From assembly GCA_946480915.1 (NCBI GenBank), contig CAMLLO010000030.1:1-52784 (forward strand): 52,784 nucleotides of DNA. The letters are read 5' to 3'. Under the pieces are notes generated by a model that searched no databases, had not been told where the DNA came from, and saw only the letters and a list, made by a program, of their open reading frames with translations. Made by a program: the position numbers and the translations under genes. Numbering within the stretch: position 1 is the stretch's first letter; each line of letters opens with the position of its first letter. The stretch comes from an uncultured Sphingobacteriaceae bacterium (GTDB lineage: Bacteria; Bacteroidota; Bacteroidia; Sphingobacteriales; Sphingobacteriaceae). Positions 1 to 8,222 of this stretch are shown piece by piece.

Positions 1-212
1 GGGAACTCGGTGTTTTTGATATTGAACCGCAAGTGCTCGGACATTTTTTCCCCGAGATTAGAGAACGCTTAAACCAGTGCAGATTTCACAACTGTCGCCA
101 CATTAATGAACCTGGCTGTAGTGTTATTGAAGCTGTTGAAAACGGAGAAATAGATGTGTCGCGGTACGAAAGCTATTTAAGCATTTATCATGGAAACGAC
201 ACAAGGGCTTAG
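1..212 (+). CDS. rsgA: RsgA (YjeQ) ribosome small-subunit GTPase, C-terminal end only
   Basis: The window opens inside this gene; the frame runs from base 3 to a TAG at 210-212. It encodes about 69 residues that match the C-terminal zinc-binding domain of RsgA, a circularly permuted GTPase that helps mature the 30S subunit. The visible metal site has the spacing C-x4-C-x-H-x5-C (codons at 78-119), the RsgA zinc-knuckle pattern. The stretch GHFFPEI before it also fits the family. The GTPase and OB domains lie outside the window. The stop is followed closely by a palindromic repeat (218-280) and then dtd. Confidence 0.85.
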   Translation, partial: ELGVFDIEPQVLGHFFPEIRERLNQCRFHNCRHINEPGCSVIEAVENGEIDVSRYESYLSIYHGNDTRA

Positions 213-217
213 TTTTT

Positions 218-280
218 GCTACAAAGACACAAAGGCACAAAGTTTCTCGAACTTTCTTAGTGACTTAACGCCTTCGTGGC
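218..280. repeat. Degenerate palindromic CACAAAGGCAC repeat
   Basis: The left arm (218-246) carries the series CAAAGACAC, AAAGGCAC, AAAG. The right arm (249-280) carries the same motif series inverted (CTTAGTGAC, TTAACG, CCTTCGTGGC), so the two arms face each other as a diverged inverted repeat. A single arm of the same type recurs at 775-802 before the next gene. In both cases the motif ends at or near GTGGCT just upstream of a gene start. It looks like a dispersed intergenic element, not a coding sequence. Confidence 0.55.
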
Positions 281-290
281 TGATTAAAAT

Positions 291-749
291 AGGAGAGCAG
301 TTTTACAACGTGTTTCCAGAGCATCCTGCACAGTCGAAGGCAAAGTAACCGGCGAAATAAAAACCGGACTTCTGGTATTACTTGGCATAGAAGCCTCCGA
401 CACCACTGAAGATCTGCTCTGGCTGTCTAAAAAAATCGTTAACATGCGCATTTTCAGCGATGAAAATGGATTAATGAATAAGTCGCTAAATGATGTGGAC
501 GGACATATCCTGCTGATTTCGCAATTCACCCTATTCGCCCAAACTGAGAAAGGAAATCGCCCGGGATTTACCAGAGCAGCTAAACCAGAGCAGGCGAATC
601 ACTTTTACGAACTTATGAAAACCGAGTTTGATTCCCTTACCCGCAATGCAACTCAATCCGGGATATTTGGTGCGGATATGCAAATTGAGTTGGTGAATGA
701 TGGGCCAGTGACAATTATATTAAATACAAAAGACAGAGAGAATCACTAA
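291..749 (+). CDS. dtd: D-aminoacyl-tRNA deacylase (DTD), start codon apparently lost
   Basis: DTD hydrolyses D-amino acids from mischarged tRNA and so proofreads chirality. The reading frame is open from 294 to a stop at 747-749. It begins with the expected N-terminus RAVLQRVSRASC and keeps the two active-site motifs, SQFTLFA (near 520) and NDGPVTI (near 695). Full length would be about 152 residues, normal for the family. The oddity is the start: the codon where the initiator Met belongs (291-293) reads AGG, and an in-frame TAA lies two codons upstream. The first in-frame ATG, at 444, would remove about 50 residues including the QRV segment, so it is unlikely to give a working enzyme. Either a T-to-G change destroyed the start, or this is a sequencing error, or a rare start is used. 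The family assignment is firm; functionality is doubtful. Confidence 0.8.
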   Translation, partial: RRAVLQRVSRASCTVEGKVTGEIKTGLLVLLGIEASDTTEDLLWLSKKIVNMRIFSDENGLMNKSLNDVDGHILLISQFTLFAQTEKGNRPGFTRAAKPEQANHFYELMKTEFDSLTRNATQSGIFGADMQIELVNDGPVTIILNTKDRENH

Positions 750-774
750 ATTCCAAAACTCTAAACCACTCTAA

Positions 775-802
775 TCTTTGTGTCTTAATGCCTTAGTGGC
801 TA
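775..802. repeat. Single arm of the CACAAAGGCAC repeat
   Basis: The text CTTTGTGTCTTAATGCC then TTAGTGGCT matches the right arm of the 218-280 palindrome with a few substitutions. It sits directly in front of the ATG of the MazG-like gene, as the other copy sits in front of dtd. Confidence 0.45.
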
Positions 803-810
803 ATAATAAT

Positions 811-1137
811 ATGGAAATAAAAGAAGCACAAGCCATTGTAGATCGATGGATAAAAACTACGGGCGTTAGATACTTTAATGAACTTACCAATACCGCTATT
901 CTTATGGAAGAAGTGGGCGAGGTAGCCCGAATTATGTCCCGAAAATACGGAGAACAATCATTCAAGGAATCTGATAAAAACGTAGATCTGGGAGACGAGA
1001 TGGCCGATGTCTTGTTCGTTTTAATTTGCCTGGCTAATCAAACCGGAATCGACTTAACGGAAGCTCTTGAAAAAAATATGGAGAAGAAAAATATCCGGGA
1101 TGCAGAAAGACATAAAAACAATGACAAGCTAAAATAA
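811..1137 (+). CDS. MazG-like nucleotide pyrophosphohydrolase
   Basis: A 108-residue all-alpha NTP pyrophosphohydrolase of the MazG-like superfamily, which cleaves (d)NTPs to monophosphate and pyrophosphate as a house-cleaning activity. The metal-binding signature is visible as EEVGE followed about 25 residues later by GDEMADVLF, the paired acidic helices of the family. The ATG at 811 is chosen: a TTG at 778 extends the frame, but those extra residues come from the repeat at 775-802. The gene follows dtd by about 60 bp on the same strand and converges with comB, 3 bp away. The exact substrate cannot be read from sequence. Confidence 0.8.
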   Translation: MEIKEAQAIVDRWIKTTGVRYFNELTNTAILMEEVGEVARIMSRKYGEQSFKESDKNVDLGDEMADVLFVLICLANQTGIDLTEALEKNMEKKNIRDAERHKNNDKLK

Positions 1138-1140
1138 GCT

Positions 1141-1875
1141 TTACAACTTCACCAGCTTGTCGCCCTCCAAAACAGGAATTGCACTCGTTTCATCAACCCG
1201 CAAACAGAAAGCAATATCCTTTTCAATGCCCAGTTTCTTCAGTCGTTCGCTATGAGAACTCTTCGAAAGAAATCCGCCTAAATCGTCTTTAGCTAACAAA
1301 TAAAGGTCTTCGGCAGCTATCGCCGCATCATCAATAGAATATTTATCACCCTTTAGTTTGTTTACCACTGCGCCCGCGAAAACAGTATCCTCAAGATTAA
1401 AATTATTCTTCCAGCCTGCACATACCAGGATAATATTCTCATTTTCCTCTTTCAACCATTCCGACAATGAACTGAGGTTAAAAAAAGATCCGATTACAAT
1501 TCTCTTAGCAGCCCTCGACAACTGGATAGCGTGCGTCCCGTTTGTGGTGGTTAATACAATAGTTTTTCCCGCTACTTTCTCAGGAGTGTAGGCAAAAGGT
1601 GAGTTTCCGAAATCAAATCCTTCCACCACTTCTCCATCACGCTCTGCTGCCAATAAATGGTCTGTACCATGATAAGCAGCACATTCTTCTACGTGCGAAA
1701 CCGGAATTATAGCGTCTGCTCCGTTTTCTATGCCGTAACAAATGGAGGAAGTCGCCCTGAATATATCAATTACAACAACGATGCTGTTTTCCAGTTTATG
1801 CAGGGGAAGCAAAGCTGGTGTTAAGCAAACTTCTATTTTTAACTTATCAGATTTCAGTGCGACTATCTTAGACAT
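1141..1875 (-). CDS. comB: 2-phosphosulfolactate phosphatase (ComB family)
   Basis: A 244-residue ComB-family phosphatase. In methanogens ComB removes phosphate from 2-phosphosulfolactate on the way to coenzyme M. The diagnostic segments are present: DIFRATSSI (residues about 37-45), AAERDGE (76-82), GFDFGNSP (about 86-93), TTTNGT (about 108) and CAGW (about 151). No ComA-, ComC- or ComDE-like gene is nearby. Bacteroidota do not make coenzyme M. A role in sulfolactate or cysteate supply for sulfonolipids is a plausible inference, not shown here. The gene ends 3 bp from the MazG-like gene (convergent) and starts 2 bp after gcvT, so it is probably co-transcribed with gcvT. Confidence 0.75.
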   Translation of the reverse strand: MSKIVALKSDKLKIEVCLTPALLPLHKLENSIVVVIDIFRATSSICYGIENGADAIIPVSHVEECAAYHGTDHLLAAERDGEVVEGFDFGNSPFAYTPEKVAGKTIVLTTTNGTHAIQLSRAAKRIVIGSFFNLSSLSEWLKEENENIILVCAGWKNNFNLEDTVFAGAVVNKLKGDKYSIDDAAIAAEDLYLLAKDDLGGFLSKSSHSERLKKLGIEKDIAFCLRVDETSAIPVLEGDKLVKL

Positions 1876-1877
1876 TC

Positions 1878-2960
1878 TTATGCTTTGTAAAAAGGCATCT
1901 TAACAATCCGTGCTTTAACGGGGTTATTTCTAATGCTTATATAAATCTCATTCCCTTCGCGGGCAAATTCAGTTTTAACGTATCCCATTCCAATTGCCTT
2001 CTGCAAAGAGGGAGATTGCGTTCCTGATGTTACAATTCCAATTTCGTTACCTTCAGCGTCGGTAATTGGATAATCATGACGGGGAATACCTCTGTCAATC
2101 AATTCAAAACCTATAAGTTTTCTCTCAACACCGTTCTTTTTTTGCAGTTCAAGGGCTTCAGAATTCACAAAACTTTTAGAAAATTTGGTGATCCATCCTA
2201 AACCTGCTTCAATGGGTGAAGTGGTATCATTGATATCATTTCCGTAAAGGCAAAAACCCATTTCTAAACGAAGCGTATCCCTGGCAGCTAAACCGATGGG
2301 TTTAATTCCAAAAGCTTCTCCCGCTTTAAATATAGAATCCCAAATTCGTTCTGAATGCTGCTCATCAAAGTAAATCTCAAATCCACCGGCACCTGTATAT
2401 CCCGTTGCAGAAATTAACACATTGTCTATCCCTGCAAAGGTTCCTTTTTTAAAAGAATAGTATTCCATTCCGGCCAGATCAATATCTGTAAGGCTTTGTA
2501 AAGCTTCCGCTGATTTGGGTCCCTGAATGGCAAGCAACGAAGTGCGCTCAGAAATATCCTTCATCTCAACGCCCAATGTGTTGTGTTGAGAGATCCAGTT
2601 CGAATCCTTTTCAATATTTGAAGCATTCACAACAAGCATATAGGTTTTTTCGTCGATGCGATAAACCAGCAAATCGTCCACTATTCCTCCGCTGGTATTT
2701 GGCAGGCAAGAATATTGCACTTTACCGTCAACCAGTTTTGAAGCATCGTTTGAAGTCACCTTTTGGATAAGATCTAAAGCCCTATCACCTTTTAAGATAA
2801 ACTCGCCCATATGGCTCACATCAAAAACGCCAACGCCCGTTCTCACGGTTTGATGTTCAATATTTATACCTTCATACTGTACAGGCATATTGAACCCTGC
2901 GAACGGAACCATTTTAGCACCTAATGAGATATGCTTTTGTGTTAAGGCGGTATTCTTCAT
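1878..2960 (-). CDS. gcvT: Glycine cleavage system aminomethyltransferase (T protein)
   Basis: A 360-residue T protein that transfers the aminomethyl carbon of lipoyl-H protein to tetrahydrofolate, releasing ammonia. The N-terminal [22 protein letters not shown], the mid-region [13 protein letters not shown] and [10 protein letters not shown] are family hallmarks, and the length is standard. The H and P subunits are not in this window. The gene heads a likely two-gene transcript with comB. A TATTTTTG box at 2976-2983 on the minus strand ends 15 bp from the ATG and would give a very short leader. Confidence 0.93.
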   Translation of the reverse strand: MKNTALTQKHISLGAKMVPFAGFNMPVQYEGINIEHQTVRTGVGVFDVSHMGEFILKGDRALDLIQKVTSNDASKLVDGKVQYSCLPNTSGGIVDDLLVYRIDEKTYMLVVNASNIEKDSNWISQHNTLGVEMKDISERTSLLAIQGPKSAEALQSLTDIDLAGMEYYSFKKGTFAGIDNVLISATGYTGAGGFEIYFDEQHSERIWDSIFKAGEAFGIKPIGLAARDTLRLEMGFCLYGNDINDTTSPIEAGLGWITKFSKSFVNSEALELQKKNGVERKLIGFELIDRGIPRHDYPITDAEGNEIGIVTSGTQSPSLQKAIGMGYVKTEFAREGNEIYISIRNNPVKARIVKMPFYKA

Positions 2961-2975
2961 ATTTTAAAGAGAGGC

Positions 2976-2983
2976 CAAAAATA
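2976..2983 (-). promoter_or_regulatory. Candidate Bacteroidota -7 box for gcvT-comB
   Basis: The minus strand reads TATTTTTG, an exact match to the Bacteroidota -7 consensus TAnnTTTG. It is placed so that transcription would begin about 9 nt before the gcvT ATG. No convincing -33 TTTG is seen at the usual spacing. Confidence 0.4.
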
Positions 2984-2994
2984 AAGAAAAGAGA

Positions 2995-3627
2995 TCACAA
3001 TTCTATCAGATCTGATTCTTCTGTTGGTTGATCAAATAAATCTAATTGAGGGTCGGTAACCCTGAAAGTTCGGCGGTGGTAAGGAGAAAATCCATACTTT
3101 AAAACAGCATTGCGATGCTTAACCGTTGCATATCCTTTATTGCTCTGCCACTCGTACTCAGGATGTTCCAGGGCAATGTTTTTCATGAAATCATCCCGGT
3201 AGGTTTTTGCGAGAATTGAAGCCGCAGCTATTGAAAAATATTTACCGTCGCCCTGAATGATGCATTCGTGAGGAATTTCTTTATACTTTTTAAAGCGGTT
3301 TCCATCAATAAGAATGAAACCAGGTTGCTGAGATAGCTGGTCCAATGCCTTATGCATGGCCAGAAATGATGCGTTTAAAATATTAATTCGATCTATTTCG
3401 TCATGATCAACTTGAGCAACTGCATATGCAATAGCTTTTTTCTCGATAACTTTACGCAAAGAATAGCGATCTTCCTCGCCAAGCTGTTTTGAATCTGTAA
3501 GTAGCTTATGTTTGAAGTTATTAGGCAGTATCACCGCTGCTGCAAACACCGGACCAGCAAGACAACCCCTTCCCGCTTCATCGCACCCCGCTTCTATAAA
3601 CTCCTTCTGATAAAACGAAAATAGCAT
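2995..3627 (-). CDS. rnhB: Ribonuclease HII
   Basis: A 210-residue RNase HII, which removes ribonucleotides and RNA from RNA-DNA hybrids. The start EAGCDEAGRGCLAGPV supplies the first catalytic pair (D16, E17). DSKQL, LIDGN (third Asp, near 109) and ILAKTYRDDFM (fourth Asp) complete the DEDD site. The GRG motif that recognises the RNA-DNA junction is intact. The acidic tail after LDLFD is longer than in E. coli but not unusual. It lies 34 bp upstream of gcvT on the same strand. Confidence 0.93.
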   Translation of the reverse strand: MLFSFYQKEFIEAGCDEAGRGCLAGPVFAAAVILPNNFKHKLLTDSKQLGEEDRYSLRKVIEKKAIAYAVAQVDHDEIDRINILNASFLAMHKALDQLSQQPGFILIDGNRFKKYKEIPHECIIQGDGKYFSIAAASILAKTYRDDFMKNIALEHPEYEWQSNKGYATVKHRNAVLKYGFSPYHRRTFRVTDPQLDLFDQPTEESDLIEL

Positions 3628-3727
3628 TTTGCTAAGTTAAAAGTAAAAATTCAAAAAGGTCAAACCCTTCTTTATACATTTCAAAAATAGCGGTTTGAAA
3701 GTGAAGCTAAAAACCTATTTCTCAACA

Positions 3728-4975
3728 CTAAAGTATTTTTATTGTCAACAAAGTGATATCGTCCGAACTCATTTTAGCCATGCGAGAGGACTGGATATCT
3801 GTTAAGATATTTTTGTTAATCACCTCAACCGGCACATGTCTATGAAGTTGAAGGTAATGCACTAACTCTTCTTCGGATATAAAAACATCTTCATCCGGAC
3901 TTTCGATTAGTCCGTCGGTATAGTTGAAGATCAACGCATTTGGAGGCAATGTTAAATTACCGGTATTTACAAAAGGCAAGGCGTCAAAACTGCCCAAAAG
4001 TGTCGTTCCTTCTTGCAGAAAACGGTATCCATCGTCGGTTATCAGAATTGGTGAATTATGCCCAGCGTTTACAAATTCCATTTCTCTGGTTAATTCATGG
4101 TACCGGCCAAGAAACAGAGTTATAAACCGCTCACCGTGTGTATTATATGTCACTATTTCATTCAGCTTCGTAATGATTTTTTCCATGCTGCTTTCTACAG
4201 AAGCCCAGGCACGTAAACTTGCCTGAAGGTTTGCCATTAGTAAAGCCGCAGATATTCCCTTTCCTGAAACATCAGCAATACACCAAAAAAATTCGTGTTC
4301 GTTTAAGCGGATAAAATCGAAATAATCTCCGCCTATATTTTCATGAGGAAGGTAAGTTGCTGCAATTTCGAACCTTTCACTTTTAGGAAGCTGCAGAGGC
4401 ACCAACATGCTTTGCACTTCACTGGCAAGTTCCATATCGCGCTGATAGCGTTCTCGATGTACACGTTCTTTAAAGAGCTTTTTATTTTCTAAAGCAACAA
4501 TGATGATATTGATAAGGGTTTGAATAAAGTTGAGCTCATGACTAACCAGCTCAGGCTTAGTATGAAAATCACCGATTAGAACGAATGCCAGTGTGTTTCT
4601 TTTGTGGCGTACCGGAACAAAGAAATCATATTCGGATAAAATTTCGTCAGGATGGTTTGTAAGGGAGATGATTGTTTTGGTAAGCTCAAGTTCTTTGCAT
4701 ATTTGTTGCAATATTTTAGAACTTTCATAGGTGCCGCCAAACCTGGAAACACAGGCAAACTGATGCTCATCTTTTATTACAAGACGCATCTTACCCACGT
4801 TCAGGTTCACCTTAAGAACAACTTCAAGCATTTCAAAAAGCACAGATGCTGCGCTATTTTTATTAATTGCTAAAGTAACTTCAAGCAAGGCATTTAATTC
4901 CGCCTGTCGCTTTAATAGCAACTGAATCAGGTCGTTTTCTTCAGGCCCTTTAGAACTGCTTTTAAATGCTTCCAA
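3728..4975 (-). CDS. GAF-containing PP2C-type (SpoIIE/RsbU-like) serine phosphatase
   Basis: A 415-residue soluble protein. The N-terminal part (about 25-170) looks like a GAF sensor module. A short coiled linker (about 165-195) leads to a SpoIIE-type PP2C domain. The metal-binding motifs are clear: GGDYFDF (215-221), DVSGKG (235-240), FNYTDGLIES, and SSDDITLL near the C-terminus. Such RsbU-like phosphatases usually dephosphorylate an anti-sigma-factor antagonist in a partner-switching pathway. No antagonist or anti-sigma kinase gene is adjacent, so the target is unknown. It stands alone on the minus strand with about 100 bp downstream and 60 bp upstream. Confidence 0.8.
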   Translation of the reverse strand: MEAFKSSSKGPEENDLIQLLLKRQAELNALLEVTLAINKNSAASVLFEMLEVVLKVNLNVGKMRLVIKDEHQFACVSRFGGTYESSKILQQICKELELTKTIISLTNHPDEILSEYDFFVPVRHKRNTLAFVLIGDFHTKPELVSHELNFIQTLINIIIVALENKKLFKERVHRERYQRDMELASEVQSMLVPLQLPKSERFEIAATYLPHENIGGDYFDFIRLNEHEFFWCIADVSGKGISAALLMANLQASLRAWASVESSMEKIITKLNEIVTYNTHGERFITLFLGRYHELTREMEFVNAGHNSPILITDDGYRFLQEGTTLLGSFDALPFVNTGNLTLPPNALIFNYTDGLIESPDEDVFISEEELVHYLQLHRHVPVEVINKNILTDIQSSRMAKMSSDDITLLTIKIL

Positions 4976-5034
4976 ATTGATAGTTCAATAAGCTAAAAGT
5001 AAGAATTTAACCGTTTAAGCATAAATTTTTTAAA

Positions 5035-6168
5035 TTATTTTACAAGTCGCCCTTTCCAGACATATTTTCCAGAATTTCCCGCGACCCCAATATAAATTAT
5101 ATAAATGGGATGCATGCATGTTAATACAGGCAATAACCATAATAACTGTGTCCTTTTAACAAAACCGGTAATTGGCGACAGAAAAAATAACTCTGCTAAA
5201 CACTTCATTATCAAAACCACCGCAAGCACATACCAGTAACTTTTATTAAAAAACCCCATCGATGCATTTAAAACAAGAAGCAAATTAAAAAGCCAGATAC
5301 TAACACCCAATACCACAATTTTCTTGTCCTTATATCGGGTGCTTTTTGATGCCCAACGCTTTCTTTGCCTGATAAACTCGGTAAGATTGGGTTTGGCATG
5401 GGTATAAACCAAGGCTTCATACGACTTACAAAAGCCAATGCCATCAGGATATTTCGAAGCAACCTTATGCAAAAACAATTCATCATCGCCAGATGCAAGG
5501 TCGTCGATACCTTGAAAGCCTTTCAACTCATGGAAGACACTTTTTTTATACGCCAGGTTTGCCCCGTTGCATGTCGATGGTTTTTTGTTCCCGATTGTAG
5601 CTGCCCCTAAGCCTATCAGATACAAGAACTCAAGCGTTTGTAATCGTTCAAAAAAGTTCTTTTCTTCAAAAAACACTACGGGAGACGAAATAAGCTTAAA
5701 ATCATTTTTCTCATAACAAGATACTATTGTACTCAACCATTTATCATGCATTCGGCAATCGGCATCGGTAGTAATTATCAGTTCGCCTTTAGCCAGGTTT
5801 ATCGCTTCTGAGATTGCTTTCTTCTTATACGAATTTAAAGGCTTATCTTCATTAAGTTTGATCAGTTTTACACCGGAAGCCGAGTACCCGGATACGATAT
5901 CTGCTGTTCTATCAGTTGAATGGTCATCAATTACAATTAACTCGATTAGCTCTTTCGGATAATGCTGCGCCAAAATATCTTCAATGGTCAATCCTATTTT
6001 ATCTTCCTCATTCCTTGCTGCAATTAAAATGCTTACCAACGTTGACGGCTGAGTCTTCGGCTCTTTAGGTGAAGAAAGCCTCATCCAGCCATATCTGAAA
6101 AAGAGAACGGCCAGAACATAAAAAATTGTTAATAAGATGGTAAGAAAGCTAATTACGGTTAGTGCCAA
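5035..6168 (-). CDS. Membrane-anchored family 2 glycosyltransferase
   Basis: A 377-residue GT-A glycosyltransferase. One N-terminal membrane helix (about 5-25) is followed by the catalytic domain with ILIAARNEE, DDHSTDRT (81-88), the metal-binding TDADC (134-138), GDDE (about 227-230) and QRKRW (268-272). The last matches the Q-x-x-R-W motif of processive enzymes. Two or three hydrophobic helices follow to the C-terminus. The sugar donor and acceptor are unknown. The start overlaps the end of the flippase-like gene by 20 bp, which suggests a shared transcript and a joint job in building or exporting a surface glycan or glycolipid. Confidence 0.82.
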   Translation of the reverse strand: MALTVISFLTILLTIFYVLAVLFFRYGWMRLSSPKEPKTQPSTLVSILIAARNEEDKIGLTIEDILAQHYPKELIELIVIDDHSTDRTADIVSGYSASGVKLIKLNEDKPLNSYKKKAISEAINLAKGELIITTDADCRMHDKWLSTIVSCYEKNDFKLISSPVVFFEEKNFFERLQTLEFLYLIGLGAATIGNKKPSTCNGANLAYKKSVFHELKGFQGIDDLASGDDELFLHKVASKYPDGIGFCKSYEALVYTHAKPNLTEFIRQRKRWASKSTRYKDKKIVVLGVSIWLFNLLLVLNASMGFFNKSYWYVLAVVLIMKCLAELFFLSPITGFVKRTQLLWLLPVLTCMHPIYIIYIGVAGNSGKYVWKGRLVK

Positions 6169-7123
6169 AGAAGTTGAGTTTAAAAACGAATGCGGAGCCT
6201 AAAATAGCAGGAATAATAAGATTTATCAACCATATAGAAGCCGTTGCTGCCATAATAGCAATCTCGTTAGTAGTTATGAAACTAAAAAAGTAGGTTGCTG
6301 TCATTGTTCTTACCCCTACATCCAGTAAATCTAAAGAAGGTAGCGCGGACTGAATAAAAAACAGAATAAAAATCATCATCACCATTTGGAAGAGCGGAAT
6401 TGATGGAATTAACATACTGATAATTAAACAGTATTGAGATGTAAATACAATGAACCGAAATAAGCTGTACCCAAAAACTACAATTAATTCTGAATACTTA
6501 TATCTGGATAAAATTTTAAAAAATTTCTGAAAAGGCTTTAGAAATTTAATTGTGTTAAGGATGGCCAATAAAAAGCTAATATTGAAGAATAGCAGTAAAA
6601 AAAAGAGGCAGTAGAAAACAACCAAAGTCATTACGCCATAATACAGCCAGAAATCCATTTGTACATATCTTCCTATAAACCATAAAATGGCTATTGCCCC
6701 CAGTATGTTGGTAACAATCATTTGGCCGATGGCACCCACACCCATGGCAACCACACCTAAAACGCGCCGTTTAGGCGGCAAGAAAAATATCCTTCCTCCA
6801 TATTCTCCAATCCTGTTAGGAGTAAAAACAGCAAGCGTTAAACCGCAAAACACCGACTCTACGGCTTTAACAATGCTTATCCTTTGTATGGGTGTTATTA
6901 AAAACTTCCATTTAAGCGCCTCTAAAAACCAATTCAGCAACATCAGAACAAACACAAGTATAAGTATACTGTATGCTTTTTCTTTAGAAAGGTTGGCAAG
7001 TAAGTGTTCGAAGTTTAAGAGGTTCTTGTTATTATTTAGCTTGTGAAAAATAAAAACAGCAGCCAATACCAGAATACTAATTTTAATAATTGTATTGATT
7101 GTTTTTTTCCTACTGTTAGTCAT
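6149..7123 (-). CDS. Flippase-like integral membrane protein (LPG synthase TM / UPF0104 family)
   Basis: About 324 residues and very hydrophobic, with roughly eight membrane helices. The pattern fits the lysylphosphatidylglycerol-synthase transmembrane / AglD-like family: a short basic N-terminus, then a helix, the conserved TPNRIGEYGGR segment and a later cluster LPSLDLLDVGVR. The ATG at 7121-7123 (MTNSRKK) is preferred; the frame is open up to 7225, but that would overlap the start of divergent ruvC. The stop overlaps the GT2 start. Members of this family are often paired with glycosyltransferases and are thought to move or process lipid-linked sugars; the exact role here is unknown. Confidence 0.72.
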   Translation of the reverse strand: MTNSRKKTINTIIKISILVLAAVFIFHKLNNNKNLLNFEHLLANLSKEKAYSILILVFVLMLLNWFLEALKWKFLITPIQRISIVKAVESVFCGLTLAVFTPNRIGEYGGRIFFLPPKRRVLGVVAMGVGAIGQMIVTNILGAIAILWFIGRYVQMDFWLYYGVMTLVVFYCLFFLLLFFNISFLLAILNTIKFLKPFQKFFKILSRYKYSELIVVFGYSLFRFIVFTSQYCLIISMLIPSIPLFQMVMMIFILFFIQSALPSLDLLDVGVRTMTATYFFSFITTNEIAIMAATASIWLINLIIPAILGSAFVFKLNFFGTNRN

Positions 7124-7192
7124 TAATAGCTTTTGCTGCAAGTTTACAAAAAACCTATGCAATCTATTCAGATCCGTTTGCGATCTGTTTAG

Positions 7193-7200
7193 TATTTTTG
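7193..7200 (+). promoter_or_regulatory. Candidate -7 box for ruvC (leaderless geometry)
   Basis: TATTTTTG matches TAnnTTTG exactly. If the final G is at -7, the transcript would begin at the A of the ruvC ATG (7207). A TTTG at 7177-7180 is closer than the usual -33 spacing, so the call is tentative. Confidence 0.35.
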
Positions 7201-7206
7201 TTTTGG

Positions 7207-7800
7207 ATGCAGATTGAAACTTCAAAAGAGCGAATTATATTGGGAATAGATCCCGGAACCTCGATAATGGGTTATGGACTTGTTAAAGAAGTTAAAAAGA
7301 AGGTTGAAATGATCAACCTCGGCATTGTAAAACTCGATCATTTAGACGATCATCCTTTAAAATTACAACGAATCTTTGAGAAAACTGTCGCTCTGATCGA
7401 CGAGTATCACCCAGATTGCCTTGCTATCGAAGCTCCTTTTTACGGAAAAAACATCCAGGTAATGCTTAAACTGGGCAGGGCTCAGGGTGTTGCCATGGCC
7501 GCCGCTCTTTCCAGAAATATCCCCATTTTCGAATACGCACCCCGAAAGATCAAGCAATCCATCACCGGAAATGGAAACGCTACAAAAGAGCAGGTGTCTG
7601 CCATGCTTCAAACACTTCTGAAATTTACTGAAACTCCGCAATTTCTTGATGCTACCGACGGACTGGCTGTTGCTGTATGTCACTCGTTCCAAAGAGTTGG
7701 AACCGGCGGACAAAGTAAAAGCTATTCAGGTTGGGGTGCCTTTGTTAAAGACAATGAAAAAAGACTAGCGCCTTTGAGTGCTTTGAAAGTGAAGAAATAA
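7207..7800 (+). CDS. ruvC: Holliday junction endonuclease RuvC
   Basis: A 197-residue RuvC resolvase that cuts Holliday junctions as part of RuvABC repair. The four catalytic acids are visible: D15 in GIDPGTS, E75 in AIEAPF, and D148/D151 in LDATDGLAVAVCH. The middle segment KLGRAQGVAMAAA is also typical. The ATG at 7207 is preferred over a TTG at 7198, because the latter overlaps the candidate promoter box. It is divergent from the flippase-like gene and converges with the HIT gene, 29 bp away. ruvA and ruvB are not in the window. The basic tail after residue 165 is slightly longer than in E. coli. Confidence 0.95.
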   Translation: MQIETSKERIILGIDPGTSIMGYGLVKEVKKKVEMINLGIVKLDHLDDHPLKLQRIFEKTVALIDEYHPDCLAIEAPFYGKNIQVMLKLGRAQGVAMAAALSRNIPIFEYAPRKIKQSITGNGNATKEQVSAMLQTLLKFTETPQFLDATDGLAVAVCHSFQRVGTGGQSKSYSGWGAFVKDNEKRLAPLSALKVKK

Positions 7801-7829
7801 TGCGGACTTGCTGAAATCTCGACGCTGTT

Positions 7830-8222
7830 TTAAATCTCTTGAGAAATTGCTTGCGCGATTTCTTTAAACTCGTCTGCCGATAGTTTAAGTTTTTGCCTCG
7901 AAAAGTTTAAATCCTGCATGCTGTTCATCGGAACCAGGTGGATATGAGCGTGAGGCACCTCAAGCCCAATTACAGCCACGCCGACGCGCTGGCATGGAAT
8001 TGCTTTTTTAATACCCAAAGCAACTTTCTTGGCAAAAGCCTGCAAGCCCATGTATACACTATCTTCAAGATCAAAAATATAATCAACCTCGACTTTAGGA
8101 ATGACCAGTACATGGCCTTTCACCAGCGGATTTACATCTAAAAAGGCTAAGAACTCGTCGTTCTCAGCCACTTTATATGCTGGTATTGCACCAGAAACAA
8201 TTTTTGAAAATATAGATGCCAT
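7830..8222 (-). CDS. HIT-family (HINT-like) nucleotide hydrolase
   Basis: A 130-residue HIT protein. The histidine triad is in PHAHIHLVP (H91, H93, H95). The N-terminal SIFSKIVSGAIPAYKV and AFLDVNPLVKGHVLVIPK are typical of the HINT branch, whose members cleave purine nucleoside phosphoramidates and acyl-AMPs. The greA stop and this start share one base (TAATG), which points to translational coupling with greA. Confidence 0.9.
   Translation of the reverse strand: MASIFSKIVSGAIPAYKVAENDEFLAFLDVNPLVKGHVLVIPKVEVDYIFDLEDSVYMGLQAFAKKVALGIKKAIPCQRVGVAVIGLEVPHAHIHLVPMNSMQDLNFSRQKLKLSADEFKEIAQAISQEI

Noticed and set aside
444..749. Short dtd starting at the ATG at 444
   Set aside because: It would drop about 50 conserved N-terminal residues that are still encoded upstream in the same frame.
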